Shown: positions 23,361-34,075 of the stretch, one piece after another
Layout of the letters: every line of letters starts with the position of its first letter
Numbering within the stretch: position 1 is the stretch's first letter
From: Trichopria drosophilae
Lineage: Eukaryota; Arthropoda; Insecta; Hymenoptera; Diapriidae
DNA: 64,000 nucleotides
NCBI GenBank assembly: GCA_030407085.1
Contig: CM059584.1
Location: 121,744,501-121,808,500, forward strand
Direction of reading: 5' to 3'
The notes under the pieces: generated by a model
Database searches by the model: none
Told to the model about the DNA's origin: nothing
Seen by the model: only the letters and a program-made list of their open reading frames with translations
Made by a program: the position numbers and the translations under genes

Positions 23361-24210
23361 ATTAATTTGTTACACTGATTGATAAAATATGCTCCATTTG
23401 ATGTACACATACCTATTTTTGAAAGATTTAATATTATCTAATATCGTAAACGTGTCAACGTGTTTTTTTTTTCGACGAATATTTACTATACGGAAAAATA
23501 CGTTGCTTTTGACCTATTCTTCCTTTTTATTTTTATCGACATCGAAATCTTTTTGTATCAAATGCTAAATTGAAACAATTCAAACGGATCGCAGAGATTT
23601 ATTAATAGGATATGTATATATATAGTTTTACACGTGTGTCAATAACTTTTGCACATTTCTGCTGCAAATTTTCTGCTGGATGATAAATATGTGCTTCTCA
23701 AAATGACTTTTCTGAAATGATTATAAAAACAGTTTTTACGAACTGATTTAACAAAGTTAATCATTTGTTTATGACTTTTGCGTAAAATATCTGACAGTTT
23801 TTTAATACTCAATATGATGCCAGTTTCTCCACATAATTCATGTCCCTGGTGGCTCACAACATCCAGTTCTAAATTGCAGAAAAGTTCGATCTTTTTCAGG
23901 ATGTAATATGTCTTCTTTTGCCATGCCGTCGAATTACACGACGTATATACTTCCTCAACGCACAACTTATACACTTAAAACTATAGATATAAATACTTAC
24001 ATAACCCACTGGATCGAAACAGTATATAGTAAAGGCAGCAGTAATAAATATTAAATCTGTTTCTCTAAGAAAATTTTGTATTCATGGTGCTTTTATTTTT
24101 GTAATTTCTTCACGGAATGACCAACCTGTCTTAACTGTATTGGGGCCAAACCGTCTACAATAGTTCCTAAATTGTTGACAGTTTTTCTTTACAGTATGAC
24201 CATTTTATGA

Positions 24211-25110
24211 ACTAGAAATGGGCGGACAAAACTCCGACTAGGGACTGCCCCAGTACTGGTACCAGATACTGATTAACGGAAATGTGTAAGTACTGTCATT
24301 ATCATCGACAAATACCGACTTAGTACTGGCGGCCAGTACTGTTTTCGGTGTGGACAGATAACTGACGGCCCGAACAGATCAGTACTGATACAGTACTGAT
24401 TGCTAGTACTGTTGGGGTATGAAATGATTACTGACCGCCAGAGCAAATCAATACTGACACAGTACTGATGGTCAGTACCGCTTTCGGTATTGATAAATTA
24501 CTAAACGCCGGAGAAAATCAGTACGGATACACTACTAATTGCCAGTAGTGCGGTCGGTATGAAATGATTACTGACCGCCGAAGCAAGTCACGACTGACTC
24601 AATACTAACCGCCAGTGCCGTTTTCAGTATCAAATGACTACTGACTGCTGGAACAAGTCAGTACTGAAGCATTATTGGCTACCAGTACTGTTGTCGTTAT
24701 GAAATGATTACTGACCGTAGGAGCAAATCAGTACTGACAGAGTACTGACTTCCAGAACTGTTGTAGGTATGAAATGATTACCCAGATAGAGATTTTCGTA
24801 GCTCCTGACCCAGTACTGATACACAGTACTGAGGAATCAGTACTGCCTGCACTGTTGTAAAAGTACTGAAACAGTACTAACAATTAGTACTGACATACGC
24901 AGCCAAGACAGTGTCGACTTCCGTACCACATCAGTACTGACCATGTACTGGCTGTCAGTAGTCGTGAGCATGAGATAATCAGTACTGACAACCCGAGTAA
25001 TTCAGTACCGACGAGATACTACCGCACAGTACTGACATTCGCAGCCAAGTCAGTACTGACTTCGGTACTGTATCGGTATTGGCCTCGTACTCATAACCAT
25101 TATATTTTGA
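24211..25110. repeat. CAGTACTG array with 70-bp tandem period (block 2)
   Basis: The block starts with CTAGAAATGGGCG. From about 24288 to 24790 it repeats a unit containing GGTATGAAATGATTACTGACC. Successive copies of ATTACTGACC-like words fall at about 24358, 24427, 24497, 24567, 24637, 24707 and 24777, a steady 70 bp. Units are diverged but keep CAGTACTG and CCAGTACTG. After 24790 the array degenerates into irregular CAGTACTG words until about 25090. It is a minisatellite inside an element-like frame, not a CRISPR array. Confidence 0.8.
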
Positions 25111-25689
25111 TAGTATCCGAAACGAAATTAATATTAATATAAATTCGATTCGATGCAATTTGTAGTCAAATTACTATCAAAATATAATTTTTTTTTAATA
25201 ATAAATACACAAACGCGATGTTCTATATAAAAGTGAAATACGTTAGTAATGTGAAATGCAAGGATAAAATATTAGACGACTGATATACAACAGTACTTAA
25301 CGTATTACTAAAAATATAAGGAAAACTATGAGTTACAAATTATTATATTTTACGATAGATAGAAAAAAACATTAGATATTAAACATAATTTTCGGTTTCT
25401 CTATATTTTTCATATTTTTAACATCTTCCTCCAGCATTTTTAACATTTTCTATAAAAAATGATTATCAAAAAATGCCGCTTTTCGAGGATCCGAATGATT
25501 CCAAAAAAGGAGCGCTTGAAAATATTTTCAACCTTAAAATGTTGAATTAAAGCAATTACCACCAGGTGCTTTAGCAGGTATAAGCCGCGAAATTCAATTT
25601 GTTTTATTTAAACATTATATATGCTTATGTATTATTACATCTGACACATTCTATAATATTAAAATCAGTAAGACCGTGAAAAATAGTTA

Positions 25690-25830
25690 ATCGTCGGGTG
25701 CTTCAAATATATTAGTCTTCTACTCCAAACAACGGGTAACCGTTGCGTGCCAGCGTATTTGTTAGTGGTTACGAAGTTAACGTAGTTAGCGAGAAACCCA
25801 GGTTCGATTCCCCGTCGGGAGGAGTTTTTT
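25690..25830 (+). pseudogene. tRNA-derived SINE head or tRNA pseudogene
   Basis: GGTTCGATTCC at 25801-25811 is a canonical Pol III B box. About 40 bp upstream lies GTTAGTGGTTACGAAG, a degenerate A box, with GTTAACGTAGTTAGCGAG duplicating part of it. The T-stem has mismatches and no 7-bp acceptor stem can be formed, so it is not a functional tRNA gene. A SINE head is the likelier reading. The open frame crossing it on the minus strand is incidental. Confidence 0.5.
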
Positions 25831-26049
25831 TCAGATTTGTTTGCGAGCAATACATATTTATATGCGAGTACATTAAATTAATGGTGTAAAAGTATCATAA
25901 GAAAAAACATAAATATTTTCCTAATAATAGATATTGTATATCATATCATTTTTATAAGATTTATTCGGAATGCATCACGAATATCTGTCAGGTTTTACAT
26001 TTTGTTGCGCATATGGATATCAAAGGTCTCGAAAGCATTTCTAGTTAAT

Positions 26050-26290
26050 ACTGGTCTATTATTAATTTCCAACTGGCAATCAGTACTAATTCAGTACTGA
26101 TTTCCAGTACGGTCGATCGGTACTGGTCCGGTACTGCACTACTCCGGCAGTCAGTACTGGACAGTGTTACATAACGGTGCTGGCCCAGTACCGGCCAAGT
26201 ACTGGCGGTCAGTACTGCAACTCTGCCACTGTGTCAGTACCATGCCGGTACTATTCCGGTACTATTCCGGTTTTAATTTCTACCTGGGTG
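26050..26290. repeat. CAGTACTG-family block 3
   Basis: Contains CCAGTAC, GGTACTGG, CAGTACTG and TATTCCGGTACTATTCCGG words and ends AATTTCTACCTGG. That end is the inverted form of the GGTAGAAAT starts at 24213 and 27430. Blocks 2 and 3 could therefore be the two ends of a single 2.1-kb element with the tRNA-like sequence inside. Confidence 0.65.
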
Positions 26291-26459
26291 GTCGCTCAAA
26301 TTATTTTTAATGGAGATTTATGGAATACGCTTCTCCATCCAAAATTTCAATTAACAGTATATATAATTATTTATACAATATTAATAACAGAATCTAGAAT
26401 TTTCAAATTAAATTCTGATATCAACTCTGAAACGAATGTCATGATTTTTCAGATTTTTG

Positions 26460-27422
26460 TATGCCACATTGGATCCGCCTTGCGGGGAAACTATTAGAAT
26501 AAGCAAAGCTGGGCAATTAGAATATAAGAGGTTAGAATAAGAGAGGTCCCACAGTTATCAAGGACTCAAAAAAGGTTACTAGTTAGAAATATTAGGTGGA
26601 TAAAATGTAAAATGTAGAAACATCCCGCTTATAAAATTAATATAATTGATACCGGTTTCTGACCATTTTTTATCTTATCAAAAACGTATTCCTGATTGTT
26701 TTATTTTAAAAATATACATTCCCATACGTTGATTTTTGTGGATCTGAATTTTCAAAAAGCTCCGGGGGCTAAATTTTTTTGAAAATGGGTAATATAAGCT
26801 ACTGATGTCAGATTATCAAAATTTAAAATGGCAGATCCAATATGATTGATAAACAGGTTCTAATATTTCATATACATATAATTTCAATTTTAGAATTCAG
26901 CATAACAAAGCAAATATAATGAACGAAAATATTTTTACAGAATTTAATATGGGTTGTTTTTGAGTATTCAATGCGTTGACGGAATTGAAACGTTAAACGA
27001 TTATTGTAATTCACGAGAATTGCAGCCGATCGATCAGAGTATTAGTAGAAGAGACGTAGAAAATCTATCTTTTCTTAATCAAATAGCTACACCTGTTATT
27101 GCAAAATCCTTATACTTTGGTCGGTCATATTAAATCTAACATTTTTAATTTTAAAAATATGGCGCCAGATTTATAATCAACGACCGCACAGCCCTCTATA
27201 GTCTACATATCAGGACAAATGATCGTTTTTAACCATTTTTATAGAGCATACTGGATCCGCCATTTTGAATCTTAAAAATCTAATAATGGATTCGTAAAAA
27301 GCAACCTCCAAACTCTCTGTATATTTTTGAAAATATGCTTTATTTAATTTTAGGGCCAACAACACAAAGAAACCAACAGAACTGAGAACTTTTAAGAAAT
27401 CAAGAGCGTGTTTTTGGGTCAC
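26460..27422. repeat. dispersed ATGGCGGATCC-family DNA
   Basis: CACATTGGATCCGCC near 26465, AAAATGGCAGATCCAATATG near 26826, AATATGGCGCCAG near 27156 and ACTGGATCCGCCATTTTGAA near 27250 mark scattered pieces of the YY1-word repeat family. No gene is visible. Confidence 0.45.
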
Positions 27423-27426
27423 TCCT

Positions 27427-28230
27427 AGGTAGAAATGGGCGAGAGAAAACCCTTACAAGGTACTCAGTACTGGCAGCCAGTATGGATTAACGGAAATGAG
27501 TCAGTACTGGCAATAAACCTGCGAACAGTGGATCCAGCACTGGTATCCAGTATTTTTCACTACAATAAATCAATACTGCCAATAATACTGCCAATAACAC
27601 TACCAATGTACTGATCCAGTACATGTAGCCAGTAATGTATTCGATATTAAACATGTACTAGAGACGGAGCAAATTAGTTCTGACACAGTACTGGCTGCCA
27701 ATATTTTCATCAGTAAAAAATTACGTACAACCGCCTGGAATACTAGCCCAGTACTAACCCAGTATAGGTAACTAGTACTATATGCAGTATTAAGCCAGTA
27801 CTGACTGACGGAGGAAATCAGAACTACCCAATGTTCATCGGTATCAGTGAGAACGGTAAGAATTAACGTCTAGCTGTCGGAGTACGTCATTACTATCGCA
27901 ATATTGATTACCAGTACTATTTTCAGTGTTAAATTGTTACTGATTGCCGAAGTACGTCAATACTGATATAGTACTTAGTACTAATGCCATATTATGATAT
28001 TAAATAATTATTGCCCATGGTAAATATATCAAAGGTGCGCCAAAATTCACCATCAGTATCTACTGACTTAGTACTAATTGCCAGTACTCATATTGTACTC
28101 GACACTGAATCAGTACTGACAGAACGGTCGCTGAAGGGTTGAATCAGTAACGGTTTTGCACTATTTTTCTGAGTCAGAACTAATCCAATACTAAGTTAAA
28201 TATTTCTACATTATTGCGTCAGTCAGTACA
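27427..28230. repeat. CAGTACTG-family block 4
   Basis: The block begins GGTAGAAATGGGCGAG, matching the start of block 2, and shares GGATTAACGGAAATG with it (about 24270 and 27484). A 70-bp period persists in places: AGTACGTCA at 27881 and 27951, and the next diverged unit at about 28021. It is older and more decayed than block 2. It ends about 270 bp from the stop codon of the IR gene. Confidence 0.72.
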
Positions 28231-28269
28231 TTTATCTAAAAGTACAGTGGAAAATGAAACAACAATATT

Positions 28270-28275
28270 TTTATT
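28270..28275 (-). terminator. candidate polyadenylation signal for the IR gene
   Basis: AATAAA on the minus strand lies 224 bp past the stop codon of the chemoreceptor. It is the nearest perfect hexamer I noticed. In AT-rich DNA this can be chance. Confidence 0.25.
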
Positions 28276-28498
28276 GTACTTTATCTTAATAAACTCGCAT
28301 AAAATACAGTGTTATTCTTAGTTGCGCTTTCTGAACAATAAAGTGACTCAATATACTATATTTCATTGAATTACTTACATATCTTTGGAAAATATTAGAT
28401 ATTGGTCTCTACTACTGTATAAAATACTAACATTGAATAGATTATAAAGGCCTCTATGTAGGTAGGATATGATACATTATTCAAAATTAATCACAATA

Positions 28499-30601
28499 TC
28501 ACTTAGTATTCAGGTAATTATTTCGTAACTTAATCACATCAGCAAAAACAATGTCATGTACTTTGTTGTTGAATAGCGTGCGTTTAAGTGCTATGAATTT
28601 ACTAATTCGTTGCATCAAATTTCTATTCTTCGGTTGTTGAAAAGTAAAATTCCATGGCCACTTACATTTTAATTCTCTTGATAAGCTTATAAAATCTGTT
28701 TTGCGGAAAGACATCAATTTTACAGCCCACGAGAAGCTACAAATAATTTCGAAAATAAAAATAATAACCGAAGTTACAGTTCCAAGCGCATAAATAAATA
28801 GAACGGAATACAGTAGCGGCGAACTATCTTCAGTTTCGTCAATTATATTATCGTATAAGTTAATAATATTTTTCATAAAAAACTTATCGTACTTAATCTC
28901 ATTCATCTTATGGATGTCGTTTTCCCTTTCCTTTTCCCACAAGGTAATAAATCCGTACTCGATTAGGCTTCGAATGATTTCGTTAATTCGATCGACATAG
29001 GGTGAATTTCTGTGCAGTGGTAGCACCAGCCAATCCATATTAACACTGTCGTCACCCAAGGATTTCAACAAAGGTCTTCCATCTACTTTGCGAAATATTT
29101 CAAACACTGAACTTGCCTGAAAATTACTAACAACGCACGACGCATTTCCGTTTTTAATTAAATATTGGACACAGTTTTCGGAAGCTCCTCCACGTGATTT
29201 CTTCATCAAACTTCGTATCGTTGTAGTGTTTCGATTATGCAATCGTTGGAAATATTTTGGAGAAATCCGGGGAACAAGTGCTGATTTGTCCAAATCCTCG
29301 AAAGTATCCATCTTCAAAACGTCGTACTCCATAACGTTGAATTTCGTATTTTTTTCGACGAATTCGCCTACTTGTACAATTGATGCAATAAGAATAAACG
29401 AGACCATCACTCTCTCTGAAGTTACATGTGGCATTCGTGCAGAAATTCCCAAAAACCAAGTCAATATGTTATAAAAATACCAAAATCTGGAATCGAAATT
29501 TATAATGCGGGACCATACGTAAATTACAGTAACAGTTGAGACGCTCACAAATATGAAAGCTAAGAAACTCGTTGGTAGTTTAAACACTTTGAGTCGTTTG
29601 ACAGGGACAATAATAAATTCGGTTTGCATACGGATAAACATACTGTTTGAAACTCTACTATTACGATTATCTTTGAATAAATGCAGTGGAGAGAAATTGC
29701 ATATAAGATCAAAAGTTCTATCGAGTAAGGCAGTTGAAACACTTTTCGAATATTCACTCTGGAAACATTTTGCGTCAATCCTGAATTTCATCAGCTTTGA
29801 TAGTGTTTTTGCGATATTCACGAATGTTCCACCAGGTAATTTTTTGAACTCTGAGTTGCAATTTTTTATACGTTTACCCATATTTCTTCTAAATCCTATC
29901 GATATATTTGCCCCGTGTAAGTCTTTGAGTTTATCAGGAAACCAAACTATGCTGGTGTTGAATGGTGTCTTGGTAAACTGCTCGGTAAATGGATTGAATT
30001 GATAGACAAAGTGATCCACACTCTTGTATTCTACCAATGTTATATCCAAATAATTTAATTCCCATTGTGATTTGATATAGGTCTCGTAAGATCCAGGCTT
30101 ATGTTCGCGTTGAAGGACCAGCAATATTTTTGGTCTCATGTTCGCTCCACCTAGTTGATTCCAAAACTTTTTATATTTTTGAAATTTTGAACGGAATTTT
30201 ACGTCTGCAAAAAAGTAATTTATGATAAATTAATATTGTACAGGAAATTAGATGTCAGAATCGAACGAAAATATGGAATTCTTACTTTGCTGGTGGAATA
30301 TGATGAAAAAAGTAGTTTTCCTTGGATTGTGGTACACCATATCTGCAGTGACTAAATTCAAACGGTCTTCTCGATAAATTATTGTAGAATGTCTCTGCAT
30401 AATCCTGGAAATAAATTCACAGTATGTGGGAGAGGGATTTACCCTCGGACCATTTGTGATAAAGAGAATTTGATGAGGGTGATGTATTTCGGATATTTCG
30501 TCAAGCAAGTGGTTCAACCACATCCATTTAGAATCATTCGGTTTTGCAGTTGTTACACTAACTACAATAGAGATCACGCACAAATTGTAAAACGATTTCA
30601 T
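28499..30601 (-). CDS. divergent ionotropic chemoreceptor (IR), two coding exons
   Basis: The product is a 673-residue ligand-gated cation channel subunit of the insect IR family, expected in dendrites of sensory neurons. Exon 1 (30601-30286) starts with a signal peptide (MKSFYNLCVISIVVSVTTA). An 81-nt GT-AG intron (30285-30205, donor GTAAGAATT, acceptor TTTTTTGCAG) splits an AAC codon in phase 1. Exon 2 (30204-28499) continues in frame. By hydropathy the order is: N-terminal domain, ligand-binding lobe S1, M1 (about 317-336), pore loop (346-359), M2 (371-387), lobe S2 (397-562, with LPLHRNSPYVDRINEIIRSL typical of IRs), M3 (568-595) and a cytoplasmic tail of about 75 residues. Length fits IRs. 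The sequence is divergent, so it is not a co-receptor such as IR25a or IR8a. No disabling mutation is seen. It stands alone, with no neighbouring IR copy visible. Confidence 0.88.
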
Positions 30602-30663
30602 TACTATTCCAGCTACTTTGATGTTATGATCAGCCTACATCCCGGTATAATTTTAGTTTCGCA

Positions 30664-30728
30664 CTGCGGAAATATTTCGTGCAATCGAAGTTTTAGTTTG
30701 CAAATCAATGTTGCATTTGAATACTTAC
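30664..30728 (-). other. possible 5' UTR intron of the IR gene
   Basis: On the minus strand GCAA-GTAAGTAT (donor at 30728) and ATTTCCGCAG (acceptor ending 30664) would bound a 65-nt intron upstream of the start codon. Splicing would create a short upstream frame of 18 codons that ends before the ATG at 30601. This is pattern only. Transcripts are needed to decide. Confidence 0.3.
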
Positions 30729-30899
30729 TTGCATTTTTAGTGGAGGACCTTATCTAATTCAGGAATCATAATGGACTTTATTAATATTAATCTTTCTATT
30801 ATGTAAAATATCGACCCTTTAATCAATCGTTTATTTTATTCTTAACGTGATTCTTTCTTAATCAGTATCACTGAGACTATCAACTAGCATTTTTCTTAT

Positions 30900-31300
30900 T
30901 ATAAACCATAATTCTATAAATCATTGTATATGTCATCATCATAAACTTAACTGAACTTCGTAACAGAACTTCGACGATCAAAGTGACATCACATTATCAT
31001 CCTGATTATCATTTATCGACATTACCATCACCGACGTCATAATATTACATAACTCCCATACAGCAACGTCATCATACATTTCCTGCATCATAATCGATCG
31101 TAATTATCTGCACTAATATTATAACCAACATCATACAATGTCGTCATCATCGCGTTCATTACCTTTCAATATTATTCAAGTGTCGTTATTCATCATCAAC
31201 GACATCAGTACTAGTGAACATCACTCATTCCAACGTCATCATCGTCCTCTTACATTAAACTGATATTATCATTACTCGACATCAGGTCATCAATTTGACA
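30900..31300. repeat. degenerate CATCAT-rich tract
   Basis: Upstream of the IR gene, about 400 bp are rich in ATCATCAT, CGTCATCAT and GACATCA words. It is an imperfect trinucleotide-derived tract without a fixed period. It could be a decayed microsatellite. The gene's promoter should lie between it and 30601. Confidence 0.5.
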
Positions 31301-32340
31301 TGTTTTATATTATTTAATCGATTGAAATTACGAAACGTCTGAACTAATTATTTATTTATAATAACGATTATTAGGACGTTTCATTGAAACCTACTTTTAG
31401 GTAGTGATTAATGGATTTTTTAAAACCTTAAATCGGAATTACACTTTTTACATCTTTTTTGAAGGTCATTTAGAGGTTGCAATTGTAATTTGTTGGCAAA
31501 AGAATCCTTTATACAGTAAAGGAATTAATTTTTTTATATTTCGGTACTAGTTATTGTTGTATCTCCATTACTTACTTGTAAAACATACGAAGTAACTGAA
31601 GAAACATAATTTTAGTGAAAATAGTTCATTTAAAGGATATTTTTATTACCTTAAGTACACGAAAATCAGCATATCGCAAGTTCAAATTTGTTTTTTCAAT
31701 TTCTCGAAATCTCTTAGAAAGAAAGTCCTTTCGACCAACCCAAAGTCAGAATGCCCTAATTAAATAAAATTTTCCACTTTTCCACCAAAAATTGTCCTAT
31801 TTAGATAGACTTTCAAGACTCGGATACAGGTCGAAAATTACTTAAATATATGTAACCTAAAAATTGCCTTTAAAGTTCTATGACTTTACATTTTTACCAA
31901 ATGTATACAAACATTATTTTTTGAATGTCGAATAAATAGAGCGATATTGGGTCTACTTTTAAGTAAATATAGTCTCTTATATTTACTTCATTTCGACCAT
32001 GGTGAAATGTCTTAATTAGTCAAAATGCCTTTATATTTCGACCATGAGGTTAAAATTAAGGCCGAATAACATACTGCAGATCTAACCTGAAACTCGAATT
32101 TACCATAAAAAATTACTTATAGGGAATTTCGTCCAAGTGCGATTACTTGGAGACCGTTTTCTTTTTGATGACAGTGATGTGTGACTGATTAATTATGTGT
32201 GAAATTAGCTTTCGTTAAAAGTCAAGGAAATGAATAGCAGTTGATTCATATTTTAGAAATTTGGAAATAAACTGAGGGAAGAAAATTTAATAAATGAAAA
32301 AGTATTCCATGTCACCGTCTCTTGCTCTCTAAACTTGAAT
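31300..32340. other. AT-rich intergenic DNA
   Basis: No gene, RNA or complete repeat recognised. Confidence 0.4.
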
Positions 32341-32360
32341 TATTAAAACACGACTTATAC

Positions 32361-32575
32361 ACAGAGAAAAGTGGGTTACCATCAATTAGTAAGTTTTTTA
32401 CTGGCAAATAGTACGAAAATACTAATTCATTAGTAAAATTCTACTAATCTACAAGTAGATATTGACTTTTTAATTTAGTAGTTTGCAGAATTAGTAATAA
32501 ATTAATAGGGTTTAACTTTTCATTAGCAAAAATTATTACTAATTCATTTGGTGACTCACTTTTCGTTTTCTTATT
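32361..32575 (+). repeat. MITE-like repeat, copy 2 (GAAAAGTG ends)
   Basis: Starts GAAAAGTGGGTTACCATCAA and ends GGTGACTCACTTTTC, with TTAGTAA words inside. It parallels 2530-2739 throughout, and beyond the right terminus both copies continue with TTCTTATTGGTAGTTTTTAA, so the true element may extend further to about 32612. Confidence 0.6.
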
Positions 32576-33177
32576 GGTAGTTTTTAACCAGTTCAAATTC
32601 AGAGAGTGTATTCAATTATTGTTTTATTTTCTCAATCTTTTAAAACGGCGGTGATCTTATATGAGGATGATCCAGTTTTGACTTGATTTGCACTTTACTA
32701 TTTGCTTACATAGGTTATGAACATATTCGTCCTATCGCAATTTAACAGCAACCTAACCGATCGAGAATCAATAGTTAATACAATATCCGAAATTCCCGAC
32801 TAGTAGACATTTTGACTTTAAAATCGACAACTTTAGGTAGAAAGTTAAAATTACGGGTCCGACATTAATAGATAACATAACCTCAAAAATTCGTTATTTA
32901 ATAATTATTTGAACACCGCTGTTCTGTTTAATTTATAAAAGAAGCTTGATCTTGTATTATAATACTACACAAATGACAAACAATTACACCAAAGACATTA
33001 ATGCACAAAATAAAATCGACTTTTTTTCACAATAAATATTAAAATTTTTCTATATGTAGCTTATTTTGGCGGCGAGTTAATTTTTAACAATGTAGCATAA
33101 AATTTGGAGGAGGTAGTATCATGCCATATTTTACTTCACAAAACTGACGTCATCTGTACATTTATTTCATTTGTTAT

Positions 33178-33250
33178 ATTGCGCAGTGACTAAAACGTTG
33201 GAGTAATACTACCAGGGTGCGAAGCAGGAACAGGTTCGATGAAAATGACG
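33178..33250 (+). mobile_element. tRNA-derived SINE head
   Basis: TTGCGCAGTGACTAAAACG resembles a tRNA A box region, and CAGGTTCGATGAAAATG at 33230-33246 a B box. The intervening GGAGTAATACTACCAGGGTG and GCGAAGCAGGAAC follow the usual order of tRNA-derived insect SINEs. Bases essential for a cloverleaf are lost. TGACGTCA occurs just upstream (33145-33152). Confidence 0.5.
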
Positions 33251-33459
33251 CCAAAATCGGCTTTCGGGGCTTCATATGGTAACAACTAGAGAATGAAAAT
33301 ACGCTGGAATAAAAATCGTAGCTGATTCTTTTTTCGAGATATTCACAAATCACGTATCCAATACCTTGCGTTAGAATGAGAGATAATTCTAAACACTGAA
33401 TGGGATAATAATAAATGTAAGAATGATTATGTTGACGTGATGACACTAATGTAGTCAGT

Positions 33460-33525
33460 AAAAAACATGAACAACAATAACAAAAATAAGAGTAATAACA
33501 ACAATAACAATACTACTCTCTGCAC
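33460..33525. repeat. AAC/AAT microsatellite-like tract
   Basis: ACAACAATAACAAAAATAAG and the following ATAACAACAATAACAATAC form a degenerate trinucleotide tract. Confidence 0.5.
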
Positions 33526-33836
33526 AACCTAGGATCAACGGCAAGGACGTGGTAGTATACTATTTCTATTGTTTTCCTGTTTTTTGCTTTGTTTTTTTAT
33601 TTGCTTCAGACCAAACAACTGGAATATTTTATCATTTTGTCAAATTGCATCAAGTACGAGGTGTCATCCATTCGATTCACTTTATACAGGTCCGAAAAAA
33701 AAACAGGTATTCCCGGTGAACAGATTCTCCTGCTTGCTCTGACCATATTCCCAGGCCAGAATACCCTAGAAAGTGCAGACACTATTTCAAATTGTAAGAA
33801 AGATCTTCTTGGTTATGAACCGATTGTTATAAATTA

Positions 33837-34075
33837 TAAAATGTAAGGTGATAAAGTAAAGGCCATTACGTTTCGACTTAGTTACAAGTCCTCTTCAGGG
33901 GCTTCTGTTTTAACAAGTTTGCAAATTTCAAATTTAATTATATTCAACTGTTTTAACAGAAGCTCCTGAAGAGGACTTGAGAACGTTGGGCATGAGATGT
34001 TTTTGCTAAATAAATTGGCAAAACATATAATACGATCGGAACCGTAATGGCCTTTACTTTATCACCTTACATTTT
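33837..34075. mobile_element. inverted PLE-type termini with hammerhead-like core
   Basis: Two nested inverted repeats are seen. The outer arms 33837-33869 and 34043-34075 (AAAATGTAAGGTGATAAAG...) are perfect at 33 bp. The inner arms 33885-33914 and 33950-33979 (CAAGTCCTCTTCAGGGGCTT...) have one clear mismatch. On the minus strand the left half reads CTGAAGA, GGACTT, loop GTAACT, AAGTC, GAAAC (33898-33870), which fits the CUGANGA-stem II-GAAA core of a hammerhead ribozyme. The right half has lost the loop and GAAA. Such motifs are known at Penelope-like termini. Head-to-head arrangement is inferred. Confidence 0.55.

Noticed and set aside
23639..23974. 111-codon minus-strand frame as an exon
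   Set aside because: It begins with GTG directly after a stop, has no ATG at its start, no recognisable domain and no obvious splice acceptor. A chance frame is likelier, though it is one of the longer ones outside repeats.
24211..25110. Regular 70-bp spacing resembling a CRISPR array
   Set aside because: Units are diverged along their whole length with no constant repeat and unique spacer, the context is eukaryotic, and no cas-like gene exists. It is a minisatellite.
29226..30002. Frames on the plus strand and in other minus frames within 28499-30139
   Set aside because: They are shadows of the IR coding exon.
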